This document shows, piece after piece, positions 50,044 to 60,800 of a stretch of 64,000 nt of DNA. The notes below the pieces were generated by a model. That model made no database searches. It saw only the letters and a program-made list of their open reading frames with translations, and had not been told where the DNA came from. The position numbers and the translations under genes were made by a program. This DNA comes from Roseateles oligotrophus (GTDB lineage: Bacteria; Pseudomonadota; Gammaproteobacteria; Burkholderiales; Burkholderiaceae_C). The stretch covers positions 274,060-338,059 of the forward strand of contig NZ_JACHLP010000007.1 of the NCBI RefSeq assembly GCF_014204525.1, written 5' to 3'. How positions within the stretch are numbered: the first letter of the stretch is position 1; every line of letters begins with the position of its first letter.

Positions 50044-50792
50044 TGCCTTCCATGCGGCCCCCGTACGTCGACCTGCTGGCTCTGCCGTGCGCAGGCGCGA
50101 GCGCCACCATGTACCTGCGCTGGCGTCGCCTGCTCCCCGAGTGGATTCGCATCGTTCCCGTGGAGCTGCCGGGCCGGGGTGGTCGCCTGGGCGAGTCCTT
50201 CGTCGAGGATTTCGAGCCGCTCGTTGCGCAGCTTTGCGATGAGCATGCCGACTCGCTGCGCGGCCGCTACGCCCTTTTCGGACACAGCATGGGCGCCTTG
50301 CTGGCTTATGGCATTGCCCAACGCCAGCGCGCGCTGGAGCGGCCCTTGCCGTGGGCGCTGTTCGCGTCCGCCAGCCCGGCGCCGTCGCGGCGGGATCCGC
50401 AGCGTTTCGCCGGCAAGAACGACGACGCAGCCTTGGTCGCCGATCTGCGCAAGCAGGGCGGTACACCGGACGAGGTGTTCGCCAGCGGGGAACTGCTGCG
50501 GCTCACGCTCGACACCCTGGGGGCCGACTACCGCGTATGCGAGAGCTTTCGACATGTCGAGTCCGCGCCGCTGCCTGTTCCCGTCCATGTCTTTGCGGGC
50601 AGGAACGACGACATCGCCGCAGACCGCATCGAGGCGTGGCGCCAGGAGGCAGGTGGTCGGTTCTCTCTGGACTGGTTCGACGGGGGGCACTTCTTCATTC
50701 GTCCGTGCGAGCGGGAGGTGTTGGCGGCCGTCGTGCGCGATCTGGTGCATCGATTTTCTGGAGCAGAGCATGCAGCAGCTTGCACTGCCTGA
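50043..50792 (+). CDS. Type II thioesterase
   Basis: Alpha/beta hydrolase that clears misprimed or stalled carrier domains. The 249 residues show LALPCAGASATMYLRW, the nucleophile elbow FGHSMGALLAYG (Ser82), and a C-terminal catalytic His in FDGGHFFIRPCE. PVHVFAGRNDDIAA supplies the acidic region. It overlaps mbtH at its start and the PPTase at its end by 23 bases. Confidence 0.94.
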   Translation: MPSMRPPYVDLLALPCAGASATMYLRWRRLLPEWIRIVPVELPGRGGRLGESFVEDFEPLVAQLCDEHADSLRGRYALFGHSMGALLAYGIAQRQRALERPLPWALFASASPAPSRRDPQRFAGKNDDAALVADLRKQGGTPDEVFASGELLRLTLDTLGADYRVCESFRHVESAPLPVPVHVFAGRNDDIAADRIEAWRQEAGGRFSLDWFDGGHFFIRPCEREVLAAVVRDLVHRFSGAEHAAACTA

Positions 50793-51495
50793 TTCCGTGC
50801 CTGCACACGTCCAGGTCTGGCGGCTTGACCTGGACCTTGCCGCGCCCGTGGCCGACGCGGATTGGGCGGTCCTCGCCGAGGACGAGGGGGCGAGGGCGCT
50901 TCGGTACGCGAAGGCCGAGGACCGCGTGCGCTACGCGACCACCCGCGCCGCTTTGCGGCGTCTGCTTGCCTCTCGGATGCGGCGTCGCCCACAGGATCTG
51001 CGCTTTTTCGTCGGCGCCCGGGGCAAGCCGCAGCATGCCCAGCCGTGTGGGGCGGATCAGCGCGTGGAGTTCAACGTGTCCCATGCCGGCTCCCATGCGC
51101 TCATCGCGATCTCGGACCGCGGCGCCGTTGGTGTGGACATCGAGCGCTGCGATCCGTCGCTCGACGTTCCGAGTCTGGAACTGCAGGTGCTTTCTGCCCG
51201 CGAGCGGCAGATGGATGCTGGACAGCAGCCCGGGTTCTTCGAACGCTGGGTGGTGAAGGAGGCGGTGCTCAAGGCGGTCGGTGTGGGCGTGGCCGACCAC
51301 CTCCAGCGGCTCTCCGTGGAAATGCCCGCAGCAGGCGACGACCGTCGCTATCGCCTGCACGACGCAGAACCTGCATGGCCCCGGTTGGGGGCATGGCGAC
51401 TCGATGTCCCTGCGGGATATGCAGCGGCGGTGGCCTGCGCGCTCCACGAGGAGCCTCAGCCATTCCTCAGGCGCGTTGCTGCGGCGCAGTGTTAG
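50770..51495 (+). CDS. Sfp-type 4'-phosphopantetheinyl transferase
   Basis: Attaches phosphopantetheine to the carrier domains of the NRPS/PKS. The 241 residues carry NVSHAGSHALIAISD, AVGVDIERCDP (Asp123, Glu125) and FERWVVKEAVLKAVGVG (Lys163, Glu164), the three signature boxes. ATG 50770 is inside the thioesterase end. Complete. Confidence 0.94.
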   Translation: MQQLALPDSVPAHVQVWRLDLDLAAPVADADWAVLAEDEGARALRYAKAEDRVRYATTRAALRRLLASRMRRRPQDLRFFVGARGKPQHAQPCGADQRVEFNVSHAGSHALIAISDRGAVGVDIERCDPSLDVPSLELQVLSARERQMDAGQQPGFFERWVVKEAVLKAVGVGVADHLQRLSVEMPAAGDDRRYRLHDAEPAWPRLGAWRLDVPAGYAAAVACALHEEPQPFLRRVAAAQC

Positions 51496-51541
51496 TGGAC
51501 AGGCCGCTCAAGACGATATTGGCTGATAGGAAGGATTCGAC

Positions 51542-52519
51542 ATGAATGAGGTATTGACTCGATTCGAACGCAAGGCGCCAGTGGGGTCCGATCTACCCGC
51601 GCTGATCACGCCGTCCATGCCGGGGGAGTCCCTGCTGGACGCGCAGCGTCGATTGCGCTCAGACATCGAATCCATGGTCTCGACCGTCGGAGGCGTGCTG
51701 CTGCGGGGCTTTGATGTGCCCAGCGTGGAAGATTTCCGTGCATTTGCGGCGGGCTTCGGCCATCCGCTGCTTTCTTACGATTTTGGCTCCACCCCGCGCA
51801 CGGAGGTTGGCGGCGGCGTCTACACGACGACCGAGTACCCAGCCCACCAGTCGATTCCGCTGCACAACGAACAGGCCTACACCCGCATGTGGCCGATGAA
51901 GGCTTGGTTCCACTGCGTCACACCGGCAGCGGAAGGGGGTGAGACACCGATTGCCGACAGCCGGGCGATCTACCGGCGCATGCCTGCGGCAATCCGGGAT
52001 CGCTTTGCGCCCGGGATCATCTACGTGCGCAACTTCGGTGACTTCGATGTGCCTTGGCAGAAGGTGTTCAACACCGAGAGCCGTGACGAGGTAGAAGCCT
52101 TTTGTCGCAAGGCTGCGATCCGCTGGGAGTGGAAGCCCGACGGGGACTTGCGTACCACGCAGCTGTGCCAGGCCGTCGAGACCCATCCGGTCACCGGTGA
52201 GCTGGTGTGGTTCAACCAGGCGCATCTGTTCCACATCTCGAACCTGCAGCCCGAGGTGCGCGAATCGCTGGAGGAGTTGCTGGGCATCGAGAACGTGCCG
52301 CGCAACACCTACTTCGCCGATGGCTCCCCGATTCCCGACGCCATGCTCGATGACGTGCGGGCGGTGTTGGATGCCGAGACGGTGTCGTTCCTGTGGGAGA
52401 AGGGGGACGTCACGATGCTCGACAACATGTTGATCGCCCATGCGCGTTCGCCCTTCAAGGGGCCGCGCAAAGTGGTCGTGGCGATGGCCGAGCCCCACGA
52501 CAACCTGGACAAGTTCTGA
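51542..52519 (+). CDS. TauD/SyrP-like Fe(II)/2-oxoglutarate dioxygenase
   Basis: The 325-residue enzyme has the facial triad: SIPLHNEQAYT (His108, Glu110) and a distal NMLIAHARSPF (His300), with an Arg nearby for 2-oxoglutarate. The HxE form (not HxD) is as in SyrP-type hydroxylases, and the same position in related siderophore clusters encodes an aspartate beta-hydroxylase. So a beta-hydroxy-aspartate iron ligand is a reasonable guess, not a proof. GGAAGG lies before the ATG. Confidence 0.88.
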   Translation: MNEVLTRFERKAPVGSDLPALITPSMPGESLLDAQRRLRSDIESMVSTVGGVLLRGFDVPSVEDFRAFAAGFGHPLLSYDFGSTPRTEVGGGVYTTTEYPAHQSIPLHNEQAYTRMWPMKAWFHCVTPAAEGGETPIADSRAIYRRMPAAIRDRFAPGIIYVRNFGDFDVPWQKVFNTESRDEVEAFCRKAAIRWEWKPDGDLRTTQLCQAVETHPVTGELVWFNQAHLFHISNLQPEVRESLEELLGIENVPRNTYFADGSPIPDAMLDDVRAVLDAETVSFLWEKGDVTMLDNMLIAHARSPFKGPRKVVVAMAEPHDNLDKF

Positions 52520-52544
52520 GCCTGGCGGCCAGCGAGGACACCCG

Positions 52545-55500
52545 ATGACGATTCAAACCATCTCTCCGGATCACGCCTTCACCCCTCCGCACAATTTCGT
52601 CGAATGCCTTCGGCGCCTCGCGGCGGATCGGCCGGAGGATGTGGCGCTGATCGTCGCGGAAGAGCGGGATGGCCAACTTGTCGAAGCGGCGCTCACCTAT
52701 CGGGCGTTCGACCAACGCGTGCGAGCCCTGGCTGCCTTGCTGCAGCGCCGCTTCGACCAGGGCGACCGGGTGCTGATCCTGCTGGATAACGACGGTGACT
52801 ACGCCGCCAGCATGTTCGCGTGCTTCTTTGCGGGCGTGATCGCGGTGCCGGCGTTTCCCCCCGAGTCGATTCGCCCTCAGCATCTGGCGCGCCTGACGGG
52901 CATCGCCGCCGATGCCCAGGCACGCGGCATCCTCACCGCCAGTGCGATTCGGAGCTTGGTTGGCGGGGCCGCCGCGCAGTTTGGCCTGTCGTCGGTGATC
53001 GCCGTGGATGAGGTCGACCTCGCCACGGCGGACGAGTGGCATCCGCACGAGCCTGCGCCCGAGGACGTCGCTTTCCTGCAGTACACCTCCGGCTCCACCT
53101 CGTCTCCCAAGGGTGTGATGGTGACGCACGGCTGCCTGATGGCCAATGAGCGCGCGATCCGCGAAGGGCTCTCCATCGGTGCGGAAGACAAGTTCGGCGT
53201 GTGGTCGCCGCTGTTCCACGACATGGGCTTGATCGGCGGCCTGCTGCAGCCGTTCTACAGCGGCATCCCCTGCGTGCTGTGCTCACCGCGCTTCTTCCTG
53301 GAGCGACCGGTGCGCTGGCTCGAAATGATCTCCCGTCATCGGGTCACGATCAGCGGTGGTCCGGACTTCGCTTATCGGCTGTGCCTGGATAGGGTGAAGG
53401 AGACTCAGGTCGACGGACTCGATCTCTCGAGCTGGCGCATTGCCTATACCGGTGCCGAGCCGGTGCGGCATGACACCATGGACGCCTTCATCGAGCGCTA
53501 TGCGCCGATTGGATTCCAGGCTGGCGCCGTGTATCCGTGCTACGGCCTCGCCGAGGCCACGCTCTTCGTGACCGGCGGGCGACGCGGCAGCGGAATGGTG
53601 GTGAACCGGTTCGATGCCGACGCGCTGTCGCGGCGCACAGCCGTGGAGGCGGCCGGTGGCACGGCGCTGGTCGGTTGCGGCCGGGTGCCTTCCGCCCACG
53701 ATATACGCATCGCCGATCCGCAGACTGGCGAGGTTGCTGCGGCAGGCGCCATCGGTGAGGTCTGGGCCGCTGGCCCCAGCATTGCTGCGGGTTACTGGAA
53801 CAAGCCGCGCGAGACGGCAGAGGCTTTCGTCGAGCGCGACGGCACCCGTTGGCTGCGCACCGGCGACCTCGGCTTCGTGCGTGAGGGTGAGCTCTTCGTG
53901 GCCGGCCGGCTCAAGGACATGATCATCGTGCGCGGGCACAACCTCTACCCGCAGGACATCGAGCGCGCCGTCGAAGCCGAGGTGGAGGCGGTGCGCAAGG
54001 GCAGGGTGACGGCCTTCGCGGTGGACGTGGATGGGCAGGAAGGCATCGGCCTCGCGGCCGAGGTGTCGCGCGGACTGCAGAAGCTCATCGCCCCCCAGGC
54101 GTTGGCCGATGCGCTGAGCGCGGTGGTGAGCGAACAGTGTGGCGAGGCGCCGCGGGTTGTGGTGCTGCTCAATCCAGGTGCGCTGCCCAAGACGTCGAGC
54201 GGCAAGCTGCAGCGCAGCGCCTGCCGCAAGGGATGGATGGATCGGTCGCTGGATGCCTATGCGCTCTTCGAGGGCGGTCGCGCCGTTGGTGGGCAGGAAG
54301 GTGGTGCGGAGTCTGCCGGCATCGACACACCGCCGCTCGATGAATTGGCGCGGGCGCTCGCCGACGTTTGGCGTGACGTTCTCAAGCACGATGCAACACG
54401 GCCTTATGCTGGCGACGCGCACTTCTTCGCTCTGGGCGGAAACTCGCTCGCAGCGGTGCAACTGGCGGCGCGTATTGCGCAGCGGTGGGGCTGCGATTTC
54501 CCGCCACGCCTGGTGTTCGAGCATCCCCGCCTGCAGGACCAAGGCGCAGCGATTCGGCGCAGCCGGCAAGCGGGCGTGCGGGAGTCGGCATCCGTCATCC
54601 CGGTGCTGTCTGCGGAGCACCGCGCCCAGCCCCTGCCGCTCTCATCGGCCCAGCAGCGGCAGTGGTTCTTGTGGCAGCTTGATCCGCAAAGTACCGCCTA
54701 CCATGTCCAGGGTGCGCTGCGGCTCAGCGGCGCGCTCGATGCCGAGGCCATGCGCGAGGCCGTCGCCGGCCTGACCCAGCGGCACGAGTCGCTGCGCACA
54801 GTTTTCCGTGCGCGAGCGGACGGCGAAGTGGAGCAGATCGTCCAGCCGGGCGGTTCGCTGGATCTGCATCTGATCGACCTGCGCGATGCCGCGGACACCG
54901 AGCGGGAGGCACGCACGGCCGAGGCCCTGCGTGCGCTCAACGCCCAGCCCTTCGATCTCACCCGCGGGCCGCTGGTGCGCGCCGCCCTCGTCTGGCTGGC
55001 CGATCAGGTTCATGTGCTGGCGCTGGTGATGCATCACATCGTCTCCGACGGGGCATCGATGCAGATCCTCGTGGATGAGCTGGCGGCGCTGTACGCGGCG
55101 CGGCTTGCCGGCGCGGCAGCGCCGACCTTTCCTGCTCTTGACGTTCAGTACGCGGACTACGCCGCCTGGCAGCACGGCCACCCGGACAAGGACGCACATG
55201 AACGCCAGTTGGCGTTCTGGCGCAAGCAGCTCGAGGTTGAGCCGGGTGAAGCGCAGCCAGTGCTTGCCTTGCCCGCCGATCATCCGCGCCAGCCGGTGGC
55301 CCGCTACCGTGCAGCCCAGCACAGGTTCGAGATTCCGGATGAGCTGCTGGTGGGCTTGCGCGGGCTGACCGAGTCCCACGGGGCGACGCTCTTCACCGTT
55401 CTCTTGGCCGCTTTCCATGCGCTGCTGTACCGCTATACCGGCCAGCATGACATCCGGGTCGGCGTGCCGGTCGCCAACCGCGGCCGTCCCGAGTTGCAGG

Positions 55501-57890
55501 CGGTGGTCGGCTTCTTCGTCAACACGCTAGTTTTGCGCTTGGGTCTCCACGGGCGCATGAGCCTTACCCAAGTTCTGGCTCAGGCCAGAGAGGCTGGACT
55601 TGGCGCTCAGTCGAACCAGGACCTGCCCTTCGAGCAACTCGTCGAGGCGCTGCAGCCCGAGCGCAGCCTGAGCCACAGTCCCTTGTTCCAGGTGATGTAC
55701 AACCACCTTCAGGAGGACTACGGCGCGTTTGCGCGCCAGACCGGTCTGGTCGTGGAGAGGCTGCCGCTGCTCGAACAGGAAGCGCAGTTCGAATTGACGC
55801 TGGACACCCGTGAGCATTCGGACGGTCGTGTGACTGCCCATCTGACCTATGCGCGCGACCTGTTCGAGCCGTCGCGCATCGAGCGTCTGGCCGGCCATTA
55901 CATCGTGCTGCTGCGTGCGCTGGTCGAGCGGCCCGAGCAGTCGCTGGGCGACGTTGCAATGCTGGACGGCGAGGAGTTGGGACAGATCGAGCAATGGGCG
56001 CAAAACCCGCAGCGCTACCCCGATGGGGAACCGGTTCATAGCCTGATCGAACGCCAGGTGGCGCACCGGCCCAATGCGACAGCCTTGATCCTGGGCAATG
56101 AGGCCTTGAGCTATGCGGAGCTCAACGCCCGCGCCAATCGACTTGCACACCGGTTGATTGGCCTAGGGGTGACGCCCGAGCAGCGGGTGGGCCTGGCGGT
56201 GGAGCGTTCGATCGACATGATCGTGGCATTGCTGGCCATCCTGAAGGCGGGAGGGGTCTTTGTTCCTTTGGATCCTCAGTATCCGGCCGAGCGGCTGGCT
56301 GCCATGGTCGAGGATAGCCGGACCCGGCTCGTGCTTGCCCAAAGCCACGTCCGCGAGCGGCTTCCCGCCGGACCAGCGCTGCATGTTCTGGCGCTGGACG
56401 AACTCGATCTCGATGGCGAGCCTGCCCATACGCCTGTGATCGCACTGCACGGCGAGAACCTCGCCTATGTCATCTACACCTCCGGTTCAACCGGCAAGCC
56501 CAAGGGCGTGGCTGTCGCGCATCGCGCGCTCGTCGAACACGCCCAGCTGTCGGCGGCGTTCTCCAGCCTGACGCCGGACGACCGGATGCTCCAGTTCGCT
56601 ACGCTGAATTTCGATGGCTTCATTGAGCAGCTGTTTCCGCCGCTGATCCTGGGGGCGACCGTCGTCCTGCGCGGGACGGATCTGTGGAGTCCGGACGAGT
56701 TCCTGCGCGAAGTGCGCGAACGCCGCATCAGCATCGTCGATCTGCCGACAGCCTACTGGTTCGCGCTGATCCAGTCGTTCGCCCGTACCGGACAACGCGA
56801 TTACGGCAGCCTGCGCGAGGTTCATATCGGTGGCGAGGCCATGCCTGCCGAGGCCGTGCCGGTCTGGAACGAGGCCGGCCTGAGCGGGGTGAAACTTCTC
56901 AACACCTACGGACCGACTGAGGCGGTGGTCGTCGCCTCCCTGCTTGATTGCACCGCCCATGTTGCGGGTGAACGTGCACTGCCGGTTCACATGCCAATCG
57001 GCCGGCCGCTGCCTGGCCGCAGTTTGCGCGTGCTGGATGTCGATCTGCAGCCGGTGCCGGCCGGCGTGGCTGGAGAGTTGTACATCGGCGGCCCGCTGCT
57101 CGCCCGCAGCTACCTGGATCGGGCAGGACTCACCGCGCAGCGTTTCGTGGCGGACCCCTTCGACTCGGATGGTGGCCGTCTCTACTGCACCGGCGACCGT
57201 GTACGTTGGAATGCTGATGGGGACTTGGAGTACCTGGGGCGCATCGACCATCAGGTGAAGATCCGCGGCTTCCGTGTCGAGTTGGGCGAGGTCGAGGCGC
57301 AGTTGCTGGCGCAGCCCGAGGTCCGAGAGGCGGTGGTGGTGGCGGTGGAGAAGGATGCCCGGCTGGTCGCCTACGTGTCGCCGCACAAGGGGATGTCGCT
57401 TGATGTGCGCGAGCTGCGCGCCCGGCTCACCCGTGTGCTCCCGGACTACATGGTGCCCGGCGTGGTCGTGTCGCTGGAGTCCTTGCCGCTGAACCCGAAC
57501 GGCAAGGTGGATCGGCGCGCACTGCCCCAACCCGAACGCCCGAGTCAGCTCACGTTCGAGGCCCCGCAAGGTGAAGTGGAAGCAGTGCTGGCGAAGCTCT
57601 GGGCCGAGTTGCTCGGCATGGAGCGCATCGGCCGACGCGACAGCTTCTTCGAGCTGGGAGGGCATTCGCTGCTGCTGCTCAAACTCCACCAGCGCCTCGA
57701 TGACCATTGTTTTGCAGTCACTCCTTCCGTCGTCGATCTGTTCAGGTATCCGACGATCGAGTCCCTGGCAGGGTTTCTGACCACAGGCCCAGCCACGGGC
57801 GACACGCGGCAACAAGTCGCAGAGCGGGCGGTACGGCAGCGGCAAGCGTTCTTGCCGCGTCGGCCGCAGATGGAGAGGACCGGTTCATGA
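52545..57890 (+). CDS. NRPS, FAAL-ACP-C-A-PCP, loading and first extension module
   Basis: The 1781-residue synthetase starts with a fatty-acyl-AMP ligase (residues about 10-590; LQYTSGSTSSPKGVMVTHGC at 180, FHDMGLIGGLLQPFY, YGLAEATLFV). An ACP follows (GGNSLAAVQLA, Ser634), then a condensation domain (about 700-1130; HHIVSDG at 830-836), an adenylation domain (about 1170-1660; IYTSGSTGKPKG at 1311, NTYGPTEAVV, KIRGFRVELGEVEAQL) and a PCP (GGHSLLLLKLH, Ser1708). It loads a fatty acid and joins one amino acid. A hand alignment gives a specificity code of about D-G-E-A-H-G-T-V-V-K, which I cannot match to a known amino acid. The stop overlaps the PKS start (ATGA). Confidence 0.95.
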   Translation: MTIQTISPDHAFTPPHNFVECLRRLAADRPEDVALIVAEERDGQLVEAALTYRAFDQRVRALAALLQRRFDQGDRVLILLDNDGDYAASMFACFFAGVIAVPAFPPESIRPQHLARLTGIAADAQARGILTASAIRSLVGGAAAQFGLSSVIAVDEVDLATADEWHPHEPAPEDVAFLQYTSGSTSSPKGVMVTHGCLMANERAIREGLSIGAEDKFGVWSPLFHDMGLIGGLLQPFYSGIPCVLCSPRFFLERPVRWLEMISRHRVTISGGPDFAYRLCLDRVKETQVDGLDLSSWRIAYTGAEPVRHDTMDAFIERYAPIGFQAGAVYPCYGLAEATLFVTGGRRGSGMVVNRFDADALSRRTAVEAAGGTALVGCGRVPSAHDIRIADPQTGEVAAAGAIGEVWAAGPSIAAGYWNKPRETAEAFVERDGTRWLRTGDLGFVREGELFVAGRLKDMIIVRGHNLYPQDIERAVEAEVEAVRKGRVTAFAVDVDGQEGIGLAAEVSRGLQKLIAPQALADALSAVVSEQCGEAPRVVVLLNPGALPKTSSGKLQRSACRKGWMDRSLDAYALFEGGRAVGGQEGGAESAGIDTPPLDELARALADVWRDVLKHDATRPYAGDAHFFALGGNSLAAVQLAARIAQRWGCDFPPRLVFEHPRLQDQGAAIRRSRQAGVRESASVIPVLSAEHRAQPLPLSSAQQRQWFLWQLDPQSTAYHVQGALRLSGALDAEAMREAVAGLTQRHESLRTVFRARADGEVEQIVQPGGSLDLHLIDLRDAADTEREARTAEALRALNAQPFDLTRGPLVRAALVWLADQVHVLALVMHHIVSDGASMQILVDELAALYAARLAGAAAPTFPALDVQYADYAAWQHGHPDKDAHERQLAFWRKQLEVEPGEAQPVLALPADHPRQPVARYRAAQHRFEIPDELLVGLRGLTESHGATLFTVLLAAFHALLYRYTGQHDIRVGVPVANRGRPELQAVVGFFVNTLVLRLGLHGRMSLTQVLAQAREAGLGAQSNQDLPFEQLVEALQPERSLSHSPLFQVMYNHLQEDYGAFARQTGLVVERLPLLEQEAQFELTLDTREHSDGRVTAHLTYARDLFEPSRIERLAGHYIVLLRALVERPEQSLGDVAMLDGEELGQIEQWAQNPQRYPDGEPVHSLIERQVAHRPNATALILGNEALSYAELNARANRLAHRLIGLGVTPEQRVGLAVERSIDMIVALLAILKAGGVFVPLDPQYPAERLAAMVEDSRTRLVLAQSHVRERLPAGPALHVLALDELDLDGEPAHTPVIALHGENLAYVIYTSGSTGKPKGVAVAHRALVEHAQLSAAFSSLTPDDRMLQFATLNFDGFIEQLFPPLILGATVVLRGTDLWSPDEFLREVRERRISIVDLPTAYWFALIQSFARTGQRDYGSLREVHIGGEAMPAEAVPVWNEAGLSGVKLLNTYGPTEAVVVASLLDCTAHVAGERALPVHMPIGRPLPGRSLRVLDVDLQPVPAGVAGELYIGGPLLARSYLDRAGLTAQRFVADPFDSDGGRLYCTGDRVRWNADGDLEYLGRIDHQVKIRGFRVELGEVEAQLLAQPEVREAVVVAVEKDARLVAYVSPHKGMSLDVRELRARLTRVLPDYMVPGVVVSLESLPLNPNGKVDRRALPQPERPSQLTFEAPQGEVEAVLAKLWAELLGMERIGRRDSFFELGGHSLLLLKLHQRLDDHCFAVTPSVVDLFRYPTIESLAGFLTTGPATGDTRQQVAERAVRQRQAFLPRRPQMERTGS

Positions 57891-60800
57891 GTCATACACC
57901 CGAAGCGTTCACCGGCGTCGAGATCGCCGTTGTCGGCATGGCAGGTCGCTTTCCAGGTGCCCCGGATGTCGACGCGTTGTGGCGCAATGTCCGCGATGGC
58001 GTCGAATCGGTCGCCCCCCTGGGCGACGAGGACTTGCGCGCACGCGGCGTTTCAGCTGCGGCACTCGCCGAACCGGGCTATGTCAAGAAGGGCATCCTCC
58101 TGGAGGACATCGATCGGTTCGACGCCGATTTCTTTGGCTATTTGCCACGCGAGGCCGAGCGCATCGATCCGCAGCAGCGCTTGTTCTTGGAGGCGGCGTG
58201 GCAGGCCATGGAGCACGCCGGCTACGGCGGCGGTACGGGCGCGGCTATGGTCGGTGTCTATGCCGGCAGCGGCCCAAGCCTCTACCTGCTTCAGCATCTA
58301 TTGCCGTCAATGAGCCTGCGTGACAGCGACATTGCCTCGCTGCTCGGCCTGCTCAATGGCAGCGACCTCGATTCCCTGGTTACGCGCGTCGCATACAAGC
58401 TCGATCTGCGTGGACCGGCGGTTGCGGTGCAGACGGCATGCTCCACTTCTCTCGCGGCGGTCCATCTTGCTTGTCGAGGGCTGTTGAACCACGAGGCTGA
58501 CATGGCACTGGCCGGTGGCGTCTGGATCAATGTGCTGCAGGGCAGCGGTTATCACTATCAGCCCGGCGCCATTCTGTCACCGGATGGTCACTGCCGTGCC
58601 TTCGATGCCAAGGCCGGGGGCACGATGATCGGCAGCGGCGTCGGCGTGGTGGTGCTCAAACGCTTGAACGAGGCGATTGCCGACGGCGACACCATTCACG
58701 CCGTCATCAAAGGGTCGGCGATGAACAACGACGGCGCGGCCAAGGTGGGCTACACGGCGCCGAGCGTCGACGGCCAGGCGGCGGTGATTCTCGCAGCACA
58801 AGCCATGGCGGACGTGAGCGCAGACACCATCGGCTACGTCGAGGCGCACGGCACCGGCACCGTGCTTGGCGACCCGATCGAGATCGCCGCCTTGACCCAG
58901 GCGTTTCGGGGTGGCACCGACCGCAAGGGCCATTGCGCCATCGGTTCGGTGAAGACCAACGTTGGTCACCTGGACGCTGCGGCCGGCGTGACGGGTCTCA
59001 TCAAGACAGTCATGGCGCTAAAGCACCGCACCTTGCCGCCGAGCCTGAACTTCGATGATCCCAATCCGCAGATCGACTTCTCCGGTAGTCCCTTCTATGT
59101 GAATACCGAGGCCAAGGACTGGCCCGCGGCGCCTACTCCGAGGCGCGCTGGAGTGAGTTCCTTCGGCATGGGTGGAACCAATGTGCATCTGGTTCTGGAA
59201 GAAGCACCTCAGGCCAGCGAAGGTGTCACGCAACAGAACGACGCCGGCGCGTCCGGCGGCGGTATGCAGGCACTGATGCTGTCGGCGCGAAGCGCCGCGG
59301 CATTGGAGGCAGCCAACCGCGAACTGGCGGGGTACCTGGAGAGGCATCCTGGCCCGCGCTTGGCCGATGTCGCCCACACGCTACGCGTCGGGCGCAAGCA
59401 CTTCGGGCATCGCGCGGTTGCGCTCGTTCGCAACCGCGAGGATGCGGTTCACGCGCTCACCCAGCGTGACTCGCTCACTTTCTTCCATGGAGAGGCGCTG
59501 TCGGATCGTCCCACGGTGGCTTTCCTTTTTCCTGGCCAGGGTGCGCAGCATACGAATATGGGCCGTGCGTTGTACGAGCGCGAGGCTGTGTTCCGGGAGA
59601 CGGTCGATCGCTGCAGCGAGTTGCTGCGCCCGCACCTGGCACTGGATCTGCGCGAACTGCTGTTTCCTGCGGCCTCGGATGAAACGACGGCCGGAGAGCG
59701 ACTGGCGCAGACCGCAATCACCCAGCCAGCCCTCTTCGTGGTCGAGTACGCATTCGCTCGGTGGTGGATGCATCAAGGCATCCGGCCCGACGCCATGCTT
59801 GGACACAGCATCGGCGAGTACGTGGCTGCCTGCTTGGCCGGTGTGTTCTCGTTGGAGGATGCATTGAGCATCGTCGCGGCGCGCGGCCGACTGCTGCAAG
59901 CTACTGAGCCCGGCGCCATGTTGGCCGTCAGCCTGCCTGAGACGCACCTGCAGGCTCACCCCTATGCTGGATGCGATCTGGCTGCCGTCAACGCGGCTGA
60001 TCTGTGTGTGTTCTCTGGTTCCGTCGAGGCGATCGAACAAGCCGAGCGCGGTCTGGCGAGCCGCGGTGTGGCGGTGCGACGCCTGCACGTGTCGCATGCC
60101 TTCCACTCGGCCTTGGTCGAACCCATGCTCGGCGAGTTCGAGGCGTTGCTGTCGCGCGTCGAGCTTTCTGCACCTCAGATTCCTTTTGTTTCCAATCTCA
60201 GCGGCCGCTGGATCACTGCCGATGAGGCATGCAGTCCGGCTTATTGGGTACGGCATGTGCGCGGTACTGTGCGTTTCACTGATGGGTTGGACGAACTGTT
60301 CGCCAAATCCGACCGCGTGCTGCTCGAAGTCGGACCGGGCGAGACCTTGAGCACGCTGGCACGCCGACATGCGCGGGCTGGTGCAAGACCGATGCTGGCA
60401 TCGCAGTGCCACCCCCAGCGCGCGGCGTACAACGCCGACCAGCCGGCGCGCTGCTTGGCGCAATTGTGGGCAGCGGGAGCTGAGGTCGAGGCAGCGCCGC
60501 TCTTCCGTGGTGTATCCGGCTGTCGCGTGCCGCTGCCCACCTACCCGTTTGAACGCCAATCGTACTGGGTGGAGCCGCCCAAGGAGTCGGCCGGCAAGGT
60601 CGCTGAGAAGCCAGCGTCTGTCGGGCGCGATATTGCCGACTGGTTCTACGTGCCGACGTGGAAGCGTGTTCAGCCCCTGGTGCGGTCTGCGGACGAACCT
60701 GTGTCGCCTCGCGGCAGCATGCTGATGATCGGCGATCAAAATGGGCTGACCGACCGGCTGTGCCAAGAACTGCGGGCGATGGGTCGAACTGTGGTTCGGG

